A stretch of DNA of 64,000 nucleotides from an uncultured Fibrobacter sp. (GTDB taxonomy: Bacteria; Fibrobacterota; Fibrobacteria; Fibrobacterales; Fibrobacteraceae), in the NCBI GenBank assembly GCA_946413655.1, contig CAMKLO010000003.1, forward strand, positions 1 to 64,000, given 5' to 3'. Below the pieces are notes generated by a model. The model had not been told where the DNA came from, did no database searches, and worked only from the letters and a program-made list of their open reading frames with translations. The position numbers and the translations under genes are program-made. This document shows positions 42,717 through 52,195 of the stretch, piece by piece; positions within the stretch are counted from its first letter, which is position 1, and every line of letters starts with the position of its first letter.

Positions 42717-42851
42717 CCTTTCGGAGCCTGCTCTATTAGGAACCGCAGCTGAAATGTAGTATATGTACCAAAGTTGGCAAGGGGAGTAAGGAAATTTTAC
42801 AAAGCAGACCATATTGCCGACATTGGCAAAATGGTTCTTAGCAACAATTGC

Positions 42852-43478
42852 TTATTCCTGATTACTCGTGAGGTGGAATCCACAGCCGTTTGGGCATGGA
42901 TAAACATGCAACGGAATCCCTATTTCTTTAGAACGGTGCTCCGCGACAATAAGCGCCTCGCCCTCCGTTGAATACAGCATCTTTCTTTTGCCGTCTTTTC
43001 CGCAACAAGTGCACACGTCAATTGCAGGAATTAATTCGTCCGCGTTCACCGTCAACTTCGCTACTTTCCGACCCAAATCCTTCGATTTTGACGCTTTAAT
43101 CTTTTGCGATTTTTGTTCCGAAGCCCACAGATTCACTTTCTTTGAGACATACTCGGCATCTAAACGCTTTTGCCGCTCTTCTGCAATAAAAGCCTTGATC
43201 TTATTTGGCGCCTGCGTATAGAATTCATCAAAAACTTTTCTTTGCTGTTTTAATTGTTTGTAGCAAGACGCCCTTTTAAATTCACTGATATCACTCAGTT
43301 CAACAAGTAACTTACTTTTATCGTCAATCCATTTTTGAAGTGATTCCTTCGTTTTGCTCGCATCAATATAATCTGACAACGCCCAAGAAACCTGTTGCAG
43401 CAAATCGTTACATAAGCGATTACGTTCAGCAGCACGGGCCTTGCGGCGTTCAAAGAATTTCTTGATGAAGGAGAACAT
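42852..43478 (-). CDS. Zinc-finger coiled-coil protein of unknown function
   Basis: A 208-aa protein. The N-terminal 150 residues are basic and helical (KKFFERRKARAAERNRLCND, RQKRLDAEYVSKKVNLWASE). The C-terminus has a probable zinc site with CTCCGK near 157 and CPNGCGFHLT near 195, around a helix ALIVAEHRSKE. The tail resembles short phage and plasmid zinc-ribbon proteins. AGGTAG is 6 nt before the ATG. It lies 61 nt after hsdR on the same strand and may be co-transcribed with it. Confidence 0.6.
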   Translation of the reverse strand: MFSFIKKFFERRKARAAERNRLCNDLLQQVSWALSDYIDASKTKESLQKWIDDKSKLLVELSDISEFKRASCYKQLKQQRKVFDEFYTQAPNKIKAFIAEERQKRLDAEYVSKKVNLWASEQKSQKIKASKSKDLGRKVAKLTVNADELIPAIDVCTCCGKDGKRKMLYSTEGEALIVAEHRSKEIGIPLHVYPCPNGCGFHLTSNQE

Positions 43479-43539
43479 GCGACTACCTAATTTAATAGGG
43501 AAAGTTATATTGTCATCAAGGGCAAATAAACGATATCAC

Positions 43540-46500
43540 TTACGCCTTGTAATCAGCCTGCTTATCTGCAACATTTCTGTATTGCATTTCAGGCGCAAAA
43601 TACAGCTGGTTATTCGCCGCGATATTTTCGGCAGTCATTTCGAAATCATCCATATTGTCCGTCCACATTTCGCATTGGCTAATGACAGTTTTTAGTGCGT
43701 CTTCTTGGCCTTCGGGCGGATACTTGTATTTCTTGAGCAGACGTTTGATGAGCCTACGCATGTTGGCGCGGGCGCTTTCTTTGCGTTGCCAGTCGATCGT
43801 CCTGTTTTTGCGGAGGAGCTCCGTTAGTTCGCGGGTCATGGCGACCAACTGATCGTTGCTATAGAAATCTTTTGCGGCTTCGGGTTTGGTAAGCGCATCG
43901 TAAAACGCGACTTCTTCTTTTGTCAAGCCTAGCTTTTCGCCAGAGAATGCGGCTTCCTTAATTTGCTGTGCCAAATTGAGCATTTCTTGAATGACTTGTT
44001 CGTTGGTCAGCATTCCGTTCAAGTAACGGTTCATCGCTCCTTGGAAAAGTTCAGAGAATTTCTGCGCGTTTACCACATTCGTACGCGAATAAACCTTGAC
44101 CTGCTCTGCAATCAACTTTTTCAGGATTTCAACCGCGATGTTCTTCTGCTTCATCTTGGCGATGTCTTCAAGGAATTTCGGGTCAAACAGCGAAAACTTT
44201 TCACCGACATCGCTAAACAGGTTCAATACGCCATCTGATTTAACGCTCTGTTTCAAGAGTTCGTTAATGCGCTCGTTGACTTCCTTTAGACTGAACTTTT
44301 TGTCGCCGCGACCGTAGAGAAAACGCATAATTTGCACGCGGACCGCTTCGAAAAAGTTCGCCTCGGCCTGCATGTTCTTCGGCACAATCGAAGAGCACAG
44401 CGAAAGCGATTGATGCAACATCAACCCTTCCTTGATAAACGATTTTTTCTGCTCTTCGCGGCTCGGGTCCAGAATAAAGTTCAGCGCATCGGTAATGCAC
44501 ATGCCAATTTGCAATGCAGAACCCGTAAAGAATTTGGAGTTATCGAATCCGTGGAACAGGCTGCGGCAAATTTCCAGTTTTTCTTGGAACTTGGGGAACG
44601 CTTCCTTAGCAATATCCATATCACCGTAGCGTTTCCTGTCGCGAACGGTGTAATCGTTCATCGCGCGCTTGAGCGCACTTGCAATTCCAATGTAATCAAC
44701 AACGAGGCCGCCTTCCTTGTCCTGATAAACGCGGTTCACACGAGCAATGGCCTGCATCAAGTTGTGGCTTTCCATCGGCTTGAAAACGTACATCGTGGCA
44801 AGCGATGGAACGTCGAATCCAGTAAGCCACATATCAACGACAATGACTATCTTCAAGGGGTTTTCATTATCCTTGAAACGAACAGCAAGTTCTTGGCGGT
44901 GAGTCTTGTTGCCTACAATCGGTCGCCATTCTTCCGGATCCTTGTTGCTTTCCGTCATGACCACGGCAACCTTTGCGTCGTCACCGGGGACTGTAACCAC
45001 CTTTGAGCCGATTGTCACTTGCGATGTTGTCCCCGCCCATTCGGGGCGAAGTTCCAAAATTCGCTCGTAAATTTTCATTGCGATGTTGCGAGAGTATGCA
45101 ACAATCATCGCCTTGCCCGTATAAAGATGTTCGCGATGTTCTTCGTAATGTTCAAGAATATCATCCACCAGCGAAGCAATCGTCTTGTCGTTCCCGAGGA
45201 CACTTTCTAGCTGGCCCAATTCTCGCTTACTCTTTTCGATGACTTCCGGGTCCGCATTACCGGCGAGCAAATCGTATTCATCGTCAATTTGCTTGAGGAC
45301 CTTGTCATCCAACTTGAGCTTGACAACGCGGCTTTCGTAATAGACAGGGCGAGTCGCACCATCTTCAACCGCCTGCGTCATATCGTAAATGTCGATATAG
45401 TTGCCGAACACTTCGGTGGTGTTGCGGTCGTCGCGGCTGATGGGCGTCCCCGTGAATCCGATAAAACTAGCGTGCGGAAGGCTATCGCGGATAATGCGAG
45501 CAGTACCCTTGACCCTATGCGCAATCAAATTGCCCTGGTCATCCTTCGTTGTCTTGATTTTTTCAGTCAAGCCGTATTGACCACGGTGCGCTTCGTCCGC
45601 AATCACGATGATATTGCGGCGGTCAGAAAGCGGCTCGTTCGATTCTTCAAACTTTTGCATCGTTGTAAAGATGATGCCGTTCGCCTTGCGTCCGTTCAGC
45701 AGCGATTTCAGATGTTCGCGCGATTCCGCCTGCTGCGGAACCTGTCGCAGAAAATCCTTGCAGTTGGCAAATTGCGTATAAAGTTGATTATCAAGGTCGT
45801 TGCGGTCGGTAATCACCACAATCGTCGGGCTTTCAATCGTCGATTGTAGCAAGTGCGCATAAAACACCATGCTGAGAGACTTGCCCGAACCTTGCGTGTG
45901 CCAGAAGACTCCAATTTTACCATCGCCCTGCACGGCCTGTTCCGTGCGGACAATCGCCTTGCGGACCGCAAAATACTGATGGTACCCTGCCAGAATCTTG
46001 TAACTTTTCAGCCCTTCGTTGTTGAAGCAGATGAAGTTCTTGATGATGTCCAGCAGCCGTTCTTTCTGGAAAATCCCTTCGAAGAAAGTCGTGAAATCGG
46101 CAAGTGCCGTCGTTTCTTTGTTGCCGTCCTTTGTCTTCCATTCCATAAAGCGGTCGTCACCGCTCGTAATCGTACCCGCCTTAGAAACAAGCTGATCCGA
46201 CATCACGCAAATGCAGTTGTATATGAACAGGCTCGGGACTTCTTGCATGTAATTACGAATCTGCAAGTAGGCTTCGCTTGCATCAGTCTCTTCGCGACTT
46301 GGAGACTTGAGCTCAAACAGGCAAATCGGCAACCCGTTCAAAAACAACAGAACATCGGGTCGCTTGTTGGACTTCTCGATAACCGTCCACTGGTTTGCCA
46401 AAATAAAGGAATTATTCTCAACGTTCTTGTAATCGACCAGATAAATAATATCGGCTTTCGTTTCGCCGTTCTTTGAATAAGTGACCTCGACACCGTTCTG

Positions 46501-46758
46501 GATATAATCCATGAACAAGGCGTTCTGTTTTACAAGGTCGTTATTTTCAAAATGGCGAATCTTGTTCAACGCTTCTGCGATGGCGTGCGAATCCGCCTTC
46601 GGATTGATACGGAGAATCGCTTCTTCAAGAACCGGCTCGTAAAGCGGGTCTCGAAAATCCCTTTCTACATCGGGCCCATAGCAATAATCCCAGCCCAGGG
46701 AATCCCTGAACAGTTCAATGAGACATTGCTCATAGGCGTTCTCGTTGTAGAAAGACAT
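43540..46758 (-). CDS. hsdR: Type I restriction enzyme, R subunit
   Basis: The ATP-dependent translocase and nuclease of a type I system, 1072 aa. The N-terminal PD-(D/E)xK nuclease is at about residues 90-155 (DVLLFLNGLPICLFELKSP gives D..ExK). A superfamily 2 motor follows: HTQGSGKSLSMVF (motif I), VIADEAHRGQYG (DEAH, motif II), FIGFTGTPI (motif III) and MWLTGFDVPSL and MQAIARVNRVY (motifs V and VI). The C-terminal helical part (YEKA-like, KEEVAFYDALTKPE) binds the methyltransferase. It is separated from hsdS and hsdM by about 8 kb of cargo genes. Confidence 0.94.
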   Translation of the reverse strand: MSFYNENAYEQCLIELFRDSLGWDYCYGPDVERDFRDPLYEPVLEEAILRINPKADSHAIAEALNKIRHFENNDLVKQNALFMDYIQNGVEVTYSKNGETKADIIYLVDYKNVENNSFILANQWTVIEKSNKRPDVLLFLNGLPICLFELKSPSREETDASEAYLQIRNYMQEVPSLFIYNCICVMSDQLVSKAGTITSGDDRFMEWKTKDGNKETTALADFTTFFEGIFQKERLLDIIKNFICFNNEGLKSYKILAGYHQYFAVRKAIVRTEQAVQGDGKIGVFWHTQGSGKSLSMVFYAHLLQSTIESPTIVVITDRNDLDNQLYTQFANCKDFLRQVPQQAESREHLKSLLNGRKANGIIFTTMQKFEESNEPLSDRRNIIVIADEAHRGQYGLTEKIKTTKDDQGNLIAHRVKGTARIIRDSLPHASFIGFTGTPISRDDRNTTEVFGNYIDIYDMTQAVEDGATRPVYYESRVVKLKLDDKVLKQIDDEYDLLAGNADPEVIEKSKRELGQLESVLGNDKTIASLVDDILEHYEEHREHLYTGKAMIVAYSRNIAMKIYERILELRPEWAGTTSQVTIGSKVVTVPGDDAKVAVVMTESNKDPEEWRPIVGNKTHRQELAVRFKDNENPLKIVIVVDMWLTGFDVPSLATMYVFKPMESHNLMQAIARVNRVYQDKEGGLVVDYIGIASALKRAMNDYTVRDRKRYGDMDIAKEAFPKFQEKLEICRSLFHGFDNSKFFTGSALQIGMCITDALNFILDPSREEQKKSFIKEGLMLHQSLSLCSSIVPKNMQAEANFFEAVRVQIMRFLYGRGDKKFSLKEVNERINELLKQSVKSDGVLNLFSDVGEKFSLFDPKFLEDIAKMKQKNIAVEILKKLIAEQVKVYSRTNVVNAQKFSELFQGAMNRYLNGMLTNEQVIQEMLNLAQQIKEAAFSGEKLGLTKEEVAFYDALTKPEAAKDFYSNDQLVAMTRELTELLRKNRTIDWQRKESARANMRRLIKRLLKKYKYPPEGQEDALKTVISQCEMWTDNMDDFEMTAENIAANNQLYFAPEMQYRNVADKQADYKA

Positions 46759-46854
46759 TGACTAAATTCCTTTGTGAGAAATTTAACCAAAAAATGCGAC
46801 CGAACACCCCAAAATTGCGATTTTTTCCCGAAAAACGACATTCTGCGCACATAT

Positions 46855-46871
46855 CCGTAAAAATTTTACGG
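46855..46871. promoter_or_regulatory. Palindrome CCGTAAAAATTTTACGG
   Basis: 8-bp arms around one central base in the divergent spacer between hsdR and the RloA-like ATPase, 62 nt from the latter's start. Possible control site for both. Confidence 0.45.
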
Positions 46872-46933
46872 CAAGTATTGTTTTTATCTAAATATTTAGG
46901 TATATTTACAGCGATTTAAGGTAGGTTTTACGA

Positions 46934-48064
46934 ATGCTAGCGAAATTCTCCGTAAAAAATTTTAAGAACTTCGAGAAAAAGTTCACGATTGACCTGTCTC
47001 AAACCAAGCAATACGCCTTTTCGGAAGCTTGCGTAAAAGACGGCATTGTCAAAACCGGTTTGATTTATGGCCCGAACAGCATTGGAAAATCTAATCTTGG
47101 TAAGGCGATTTTTGATATAGTGCAGAACCTGACGGACAAGCAGCGAAATCCGATGCTGTACATGTCCTATACAAATGCAATGCATTTAGAGAATAATGCC
47201 GAATTTGTATATGAGTTTGTTTTTGGTTCATCTCGTGTTCGATACGAATATAGCAAGCCTTCTTATGAAGATATTTTGGAAGAAAAATTCTTTGTAGATG
47301 ATGTCCAGGTTGTATCTCGTAGTTGGAATGATTTTCATACAGATTTACAAGGGGCTAAAACCCTTAATGGAAACAAGCTTGACATAAAGATTTCTGCAAT
47401 GCGCTTTATTAGGGCAAATGCAGTTCTTGCTGACAACGCGACGAATAAAGTCGTCAAGGAATTTTTTGATTTTGTTGATCGTATGCTTATGTTTTCACAC
47501 CTTCGACAAAATTATTATCAAGGTTTTGCCGTTGGCAGCACGCAAGTTGATGTTGAGATTATGCGGAAAGGGAAGCTCAAGGAACTTGAAGATTTCCTCA
47601 ATTCTGTTGATGTTGACTGCAAGTTGAAAAGCCTAAAAATATATGGGCAGGAAAAATTGTTCTTCGATTTTGGCGGTAACCACATTATAGATTTCTGGGA
47701 GAATGCTTCTACAGGAACTCAAGCGCTCGTATTCTTCTTTTTCTGGTACATGCAAATGCAAGGGAATGCATCGACCACGCCCAGCTTTGTTTACCTTGAT
47801 GAATTCAACGCTTTCTATCATGAGAAAACGGCTGCGAAAGTCGTGGAAATGTTGCGGAACGTCCAAAGCCAGGTTCTGTTGACTACGCATGATTCTACTT
47901 TGCTGACAAACGATTTGATTCGCCCAGACTGTGCGTTCAAAATGTTGCCTGAATACAAGGATTCTGATTCCTACGTGATGGGCCCGCTTTCGTCTAGGAC
48001 GCAGAAGGAATTGCGCCAGGCTCTCAACATTCCCAAAATGTTCCGTGCAGGAGCTTTCGATTGA
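46934..48064 (+). CDS. RloA/OLD-like AAA ATPase
   Basis: A 376-aa ABC-type ATPase of the kind found in defence loci (AAA_15/RloA, AbiL/OLD-like). It starts LAKFSVKNFKNFEKKFTIDL, with Walker A GPNSIGKSN at residues 46-54. The signature-like NASTGTQALVFFFF, Walker B FVYLDEFNAF with catalytic Glu, and the switch His LLTTHDSTLL follow. No RloB or nuclease partner is next to it and no TOPRIM domain is fused. It is on the opposite strand to the RM genes, between hsdR and the HD-domain gene, suggesting separate insertion. It may act alone or with the HD protein. Confidence 0.75.
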   Translation: MLAKFSVKNFKNFEKKFTIDLSQTKQYAFSEACVKDGIVKTGLIYGPNSIGKSNLGKAIFDIVQNLTDKQRNPMLYMSYTNAMHLENNAEFVYEFVFGSSRVRYEYSKPSYEDILEEKFFVDDVQVVSRSWNDFHTDLQGAKTLNGNKLDIKISAMRFIRANAVLADNATNKVVKEFFDFVDRMLMFSHLRQNYYQGFAVGSTQVDVEIMRKGKLKELEDFLNSVDVDCKLKSLKIYGQEKLFFDFGGNHIIDFWENASTGTQALVFFFFWYMQMQGNASTTPSFVYLDEFNAFYHEKTAAKVVEMLRNVQSQVLLTTHDSTLLTNDLIRPDCAFKMLPEYKDSDSYVMGPLSSRTQKELRQALNIPKMFRAGAFD

Positions 48065-48074
48065 GTTCTATCAC

Positions 48075-49667
48075 TTAGTTTTCTGTACCAACAAATTCAC
48101 GTAATACTTTTACAAATCCAGCTGTCTTGAACTTTAAGTGATCTTCTGGATTTACATAAAAATAAAAGAAATTTTCTTTAGGTTTCTCTTGTTCAAAGAG
48201 GTTGATGACTTCTTTAAGATCAATAGTTTTATTTCCATCAAAAAATATTTTCGCCTCTTTCAGCGCATCTTTGTTAAAACTGGAGTTGAACTGTTTGCAG
48301 GTTCTCAGACAATAATCAAATTTGTAATTGTTAATTCTAGAAAAATCTTTTATTTTTTTGACAAGATCTAAAATTTTTTCTTTTGTGCGTGTGTTTTTTC
48401 TAAGAGAAGTGTTAATTGATTTACTTTTTTGAATTTCTTCTTCAAGGTGTTTTAAAAAATTATCATCAATTAAAGGCAACTCTTCACATTTTTCGCGATA
48501 GGTGTCAATTTCTTTTTGGAGAGAATCTATAACTGAGCTAAGATTTTCGTTTTCTTTTTTATTTAATTCGTTTTCAACAAAGAATCGATACTCAGCTTCC
48601 GTTTTCCAAAGAGACCTTTTGCGTTTATCCCTATTGAAATACTCTTGTACAGCATTTGAATCATACAACTCATTTTTAGCTGTAAAAAGGATGTCAGCAT
48701 CCGAAAGCAAACGAATAACTTTTCCATTCCCATAAGATAAGCCCTTTTCTGTTAGAGCCTCTAGAGAAAAAAGTTCAACGCCTTGTTCTTTGAATCTCTT
48801 TACTATTTTATATATAATTGAATCCAGTAAAAAACATTCATATTGTATAACGGGATGCCCTTGAATCCACTTACGCTCCATGTCATGAGCAAGAATCACG
48901 CTTTCAAGAGTGCTAAGTCCTGTTTTTGTGAAGCCTAATATGTATTCGTCGTCATCGTTTTTTACAATGCAAACAGAACCTAAAAGTCGCTCATAATCTA
49001 TTGATACTGATTTGAAACCAGTGAAATAACGATCTCTGATTAAATAATCAAGTTTATCGACATCAATTGTCGAGGAATTCAGCAACTCTATAAAACAGTT
49101 TCTAATATCTGTTTTGTTTTTGTATTTAAGCCCAATAATACAGCGAACGAAGAAATCCCGCTGATCTTCTTGTATATAGTGTTTAAAGTATATTATTGAC
49201 TCTAATGCGCTCATTCTTTCGTGGGCCGCACCTGGAATAACAGCACCATCATTATTAAAATTAGGATCAGCAAGTTCTTTCTTTAAACGATTCCATGGAG
49301 TTTGAGTCTCTTTAACATTGTCGTAATACACTTCACCAGTGTGAGAAAATGGAGAATGACCTAAGTCATGTAATAAACATGCTAATTTGAAGGTGCTTTC
49401 GTATTTATGTAACTCATCCTTTATTTCTTCATTACAATTCTTTTTAATCCCTTCAATAGCAAGAGAACCTAAATAATAAACACCTATAGAATGAATAAAA
49501 CGATTGTGAACGCTTGATGGATATACAGCCGTATAACTTGTTTGTATAATATTTTCTAATCGATGAAATAACGCAGAATTGATGATAGATTTTACGACAT
49601 TGTCTTCATCAATTTCGATATACCCATATATCGGGTCTTTAATTTTTACGAAATTGCTAGGCAGCAT
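48075..49667 (-). CDS. HD-domain phosphohydrolase, dNTPase-like
   Basis: A 530-aa protein of the HD superfamily (COG1078/SAMHD1-like). H-NRFIHSIGVYYLGSLAI and LACLLHDLGHSPFSHTGEVY carry the metal-binding His and His-Asp pair, and INSSTIDVDKLDYLIRDRYF holds the third Asp. From about residue 330 the protein is a charged helical extension. dNTP hydrolases of this type deplete nucleotides during phage infection; the activity here is inferred. It overlaps the small upstream gene by 11 nt. Confidence 0.78.
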   Translation of the reverse strand: MLPSNFVKIKDPIYGYIEIDEDNVVKSIINSALFHRLENIIQTSYTAVYPSSVHNRFIHSIGVYYLGSLAIEGIKKNCNEEIKDELHKYESTFKLACLLHDLGHSPFSHTGEVYYDNVKETQTPWNRLKKELADPNFNNDGAVIPGAAHERMSALESIIYFKHYIQEDQRDFFVRCIIGLKYKNKTDIRNCFIELLNSSTIDVDKLDYLIRDRYFTGFKSVSIDYERLLGSVCIVKNDDDEYILGFTKTGLSTLESVILAHDMERKWIQGHPVIQYECFLLDSIIYKIVKRFKEQGVELFSLEALTEKGLSYGNGKVIRLLSDADILFTAKNELYDSNAVQEYFNRDKRKRSLWKTEAEYRFFVENELNKKENENLSSVIDSLQKEIDTYREKCEELPLIDDNFLKHLEEEIQKSKSINTSLRKNTRTKEKILDLVKKIKDFSRINNYKFDYCLRTCKQFNSSFNKDALKEAKIFFDGNKTIDLKEVINLFEQEKPKENFFYFYVNPEDHLKFKTAGFVKVLREFVGTEN

Positions 49668-49992
49668 TCGCGTCCTTTATTGCTTGAGCGGCTAGCAAAA
49701 CGTCTGTAGATAAATAATCTAAGAACTTGGATATCAGGTCGTCATTGGTGACGTTTGCCTTTCTACGCAACACGGATTCTTCTTCTTTCCACTCAAAACA
49801 GTCAGAATAGTTTCGAACCATGTCAATGGCATATTTACTTGAAAACAGGAATACAGCATTTATTTTACGATCCTTAATGACTTTGGTTATTTTTACACCA
49901 TATTCATTAAGTTCAGCAAGAGAAATCTCTTCCTTGTTATTAATTATTAAAGCAAGTGCGACTAAATATTCAATACCAATAAAATTGCACAT
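49657..49992 (-). CDS. Small partner protein of the HD-domain gene
   Basis: A 111-aa protein starting MCNFIGIEYLVALALIINN at ATG 49992 (the longer frame has no ribosome site). Predicted helix/sheet mix with ISLAELNEYGVKITKVIKDR and NAVFLFSSKYAIDMVRNYSD. No family recognised. It overlaps the HD gene by 11 nt, so the two products are probably made in equal amounts and may bind each other. A small antitoxin or sensor is possible; no evidence decides. Confidence 0.55.
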   Translation of the reverse strand: MCNFIGIEYLVALALIINNKEEISLAELNEYGVKITKVIKDRKINAVFLFSSKYAIDMVRNYSDCFEWKEEESVLRRKANVTNDDLISKFLDYLSTDVLLAAQAIKDANAA

Positions 49993-50115
49993 GTTTGATT
50001 CCCTGTTGAAAGTGACATTAAAGTAGCAAAATGATGTCGACTGAACCACTGGTGGTAGTCAAAAACATCCGTTACAAGATGATGTTGGCATCACTTATGA
50101 CAATGCGTTCTTCAA

Positions 50116-50481
50116 TCATACCAGTGCCAAATCAGAGCGGACTTGTTCAATATCTTGATGCAGGAGGCTTGCGGCCTTCGAGATGGTGATGAGTTCCTTG
50201 CTTAATGCTTTGTACACTAAACTTACAAAGCGGGTGGATTCTTCGGGGTGGTATAGAGTCCTTTCGATAAGGGCTTTGAAACGGGCAACCTTGTTCGTCT
50301 GTATGCAGAAGGTGCGGTATCGCTGACAACTGCTATTCGGCGTCAACTGACCATTTTCGTATTTGGAAATGGTCATCTTGGAAGCAATGTTTCCCATGGA
50401 CGCACAGAGGTCATCTATAGAGAATCCCATCATGATGCAGGCACTTTTTAACCTAGCCGAAAAAATCGAAAGATCTGCCAT
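50116..50481 (-). CDS. XRE-type regulator with a lost middle segment
   Basis: A 121-aa protein. Residues 7-45 are an HTH of the XRE type (RLKSACIMMGFSIDDLCASM, MTISKYENGQLTPNSS). After residue 50 the sequence turns unusual (CQRYRTFCIQTNKVARFKAL), then returns to a helix pattern found at the C-terminus of XRE/ImmA-linked proteins (LVYKALSKELITISKAASLL). It looks as if the central domain of a longer regulator was deleted or frameshifted. The frame is still open and has a weak GGAGG site. It may be partly functional. Confidence 0.6.
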   Translation of the reverse strand: MADLSIFSARLKSACIMMGFSIDDLCASMGNIASKMTISKYENGQLTPNSSCQRYRTFCIQTNKVARFKALIERTLYHPEESTRFVSLVYKALSKELITISKAASLLHQDIEQVRSDLALV

Positions 50482-50624
50482 ACGAACCTCCGTTGTTTAC
50501 AAATATATATAAAGTTATAGTTTGTAAACTACAGAGGTATATGGAAGGCTAAAAAAAGAGAAACTCATCTTCAAACAAGTTCCTCTAAAAAAAACAGATT
50601 CTTTCTTTCCGCTTTTGAGTCTAT

Positions 50625-52109
50625 TTACGCCTCTTTTGACGGCTCGATGTGGCTTAATTCGCTATCTAAGAAATCCTTTATGTTCTTATAAGTATTTTGT
50701 TGGAAATCGTTTATCATTTGTTTTATGACATTTATAAGATCCGTTGGACTACATTTTGTTCCTTTCCATGTGGTTAAAATGGGTCCTATTTCTTCTATTC
50801 CTATATATTTATAATCAATTTGAGCAAATACCAAATAAACAGTAGTATTGTTATAGAATGGTATTAATATTAATTCTTTATTTGTAATGCTTTTGCATCC
50901 AGATTGAATTTTGAATGATATATAATCATAAGATAAATCGTTCCTAATATAGAAACTTTGGGGAATGCTTACGGGTTCTTCTACCCATTCATAAGAAGAA
51001 TCGTCTTTTCCATATATACCCAATAAAGAAGAAAAGTCAAATCCAAAAGTTTTTTTCTTTCTCTTTACAGTGCGCATTTCGCGATTGTAAGTCACCTCTA
51101 TAAAATAATCCGTACAATTGCTGGCTACAAATGAACATAAATTACTGAAACAAGGGAGTTTGTTGTTTATTTTGTCAGCTGTTATTTGTGCATTGAATTG
51201 AATTTCCTTAAGCTCATCAATCAAATCAATTGAACTTACTTCTTTAAAAATATTATTGGAAAGGTCGCTTATTTCTTTTTTTCCCAAAAATAAGGAGTCC
51301 ATTTGACCTATAATATCAAGATAATTTGTTGCGCTTGTTTTTTCTTCTATGGCCTCATCGTGATTTGTTTCGGCAACAACGGGGTTGAAAAATTCTTCAA
51401 TCACATCTCTTAATTTATCCGATACTTCGCAAAATACATCAGTATTTTTTCCTTGACAGCAAAAATATGGTTTTTGCCCTTTAGAGTCTTCCGTTTCTGA
51501 AATAAATTCATCTGCTATATAATTCTGTATATCTCTATAACGAATTTGTTTATTTGTCAAACATTTTTTTATAGACTCAACAATAGCTAGCGTAAAATAG
51601 CTATTGTTTTTATCGCAACCTGAAGACTGATTCCTTCGACAAGAAAAACAAAAGAAACAATCTTGAAAAGTAGGCTTTACTATATCTTTAATGTATGGAA
51701 GGCCTGATTGACAAGCGTCTATAAACTTTACCGTTAATTTCGCTTTCAGTCGTCTTAATAAATCATCAAATTGACTATTGATCAAGGAGGTTGTATTTAG
51801 TTTACCGCTAGCATAATCATTCCAGGCATAATAAAACTCGTTTTCAGAAAAACCACCATGACCAGAGTAATACACGAATACTTCGTCTACTGAAGTTGAT
51901 TTTTTTTCAATATTATCTACGAATTCTGTAATTTTTTCCATTGCTGCATATGCAGTAGAATAATTATCATTTAATACAAGTTTTTCATCATAAAGACTTG
52001 TTGCGTCAATTATTTTTTCAACAATATCTAAATCATTTTTGCATGCCGGCAACGGATCTAAAATAGAATTATTTTGGTACGTTATACCCATTAATATTGC
52101 GATACGCAT
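50625..52109 (-). CDS. Caspase-like (peptidase C14) protease
   Basis: A 494-aa protein with an N-terminal caspase/metacaspase domain. MRIAILMGITYQNN begins it, the catalytic His84 is in VYYSGHGGF and the catalytic Cys133 in KFIDACQSG. Residues 1-250 cover the domain; the remaining 245 have an unrecognised beta-rich part (SYEWVEEPVSIPQSFYIRND, NTTVYLVFAQIDYKYIGIEE). Bacterial caspases act in antiphage and cell-death systems (craspase, gasdermin pairs). It is the last gene of a block with a membrane protein and a SMEK-domain protein, embedded in a type I RM locus. Effector function is inferred. Confidence 0.82.
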   Translation of the reverse strand: MRIAILMGITYQNNSILDPLPACKNDLDIVEKIIDATSLYDEKLVLNDNYSTAYAAMEKITEFVDNIEKKSTSVDEVFVYYSGHGGFSENEFYYAWNDYASGKLNTTSLINSQFDDLLRRLKAKLTVKFIDACQSGLPYIKDIVKPTFQDCFFCFSCRRNQSSGCDKNNSYFTLAIVESIKKCLTNKQIRYRDIQNYIADEFISETEDSKGQKPYFCCQGKNTDVFCEVSDKLRDVIEEFFNPVVAETNHDEAIEEKTSATNYLDIIGQMDSLFLGKKEISDLSNNIFKEVSSIDLIDELKEIQFNAQITADKINNKLPCFSNLCSFVASNCTDYFIEVTYNREMRTVKRKKKTFGFDFSSLLGIYGKDDSSYEWVEEPVSIPQSFYIRNDLSYDYISFKIQSGCKSITNKELILIPFYNNTTVYLVFAQIDYKYIGIEEIGPILTTWKGTKCSPTDLINVIKQMINDFQQNTYKNIKDFLDSELSHIEPSKEA

Positions 52110-52195
52110 AGAATGCCTCCTATAGGTACAATTTAATAAATGAAACTCATAATTGGCAATGCAAAAAAATCAAGAATCTCAAATAAAAATAAAGG

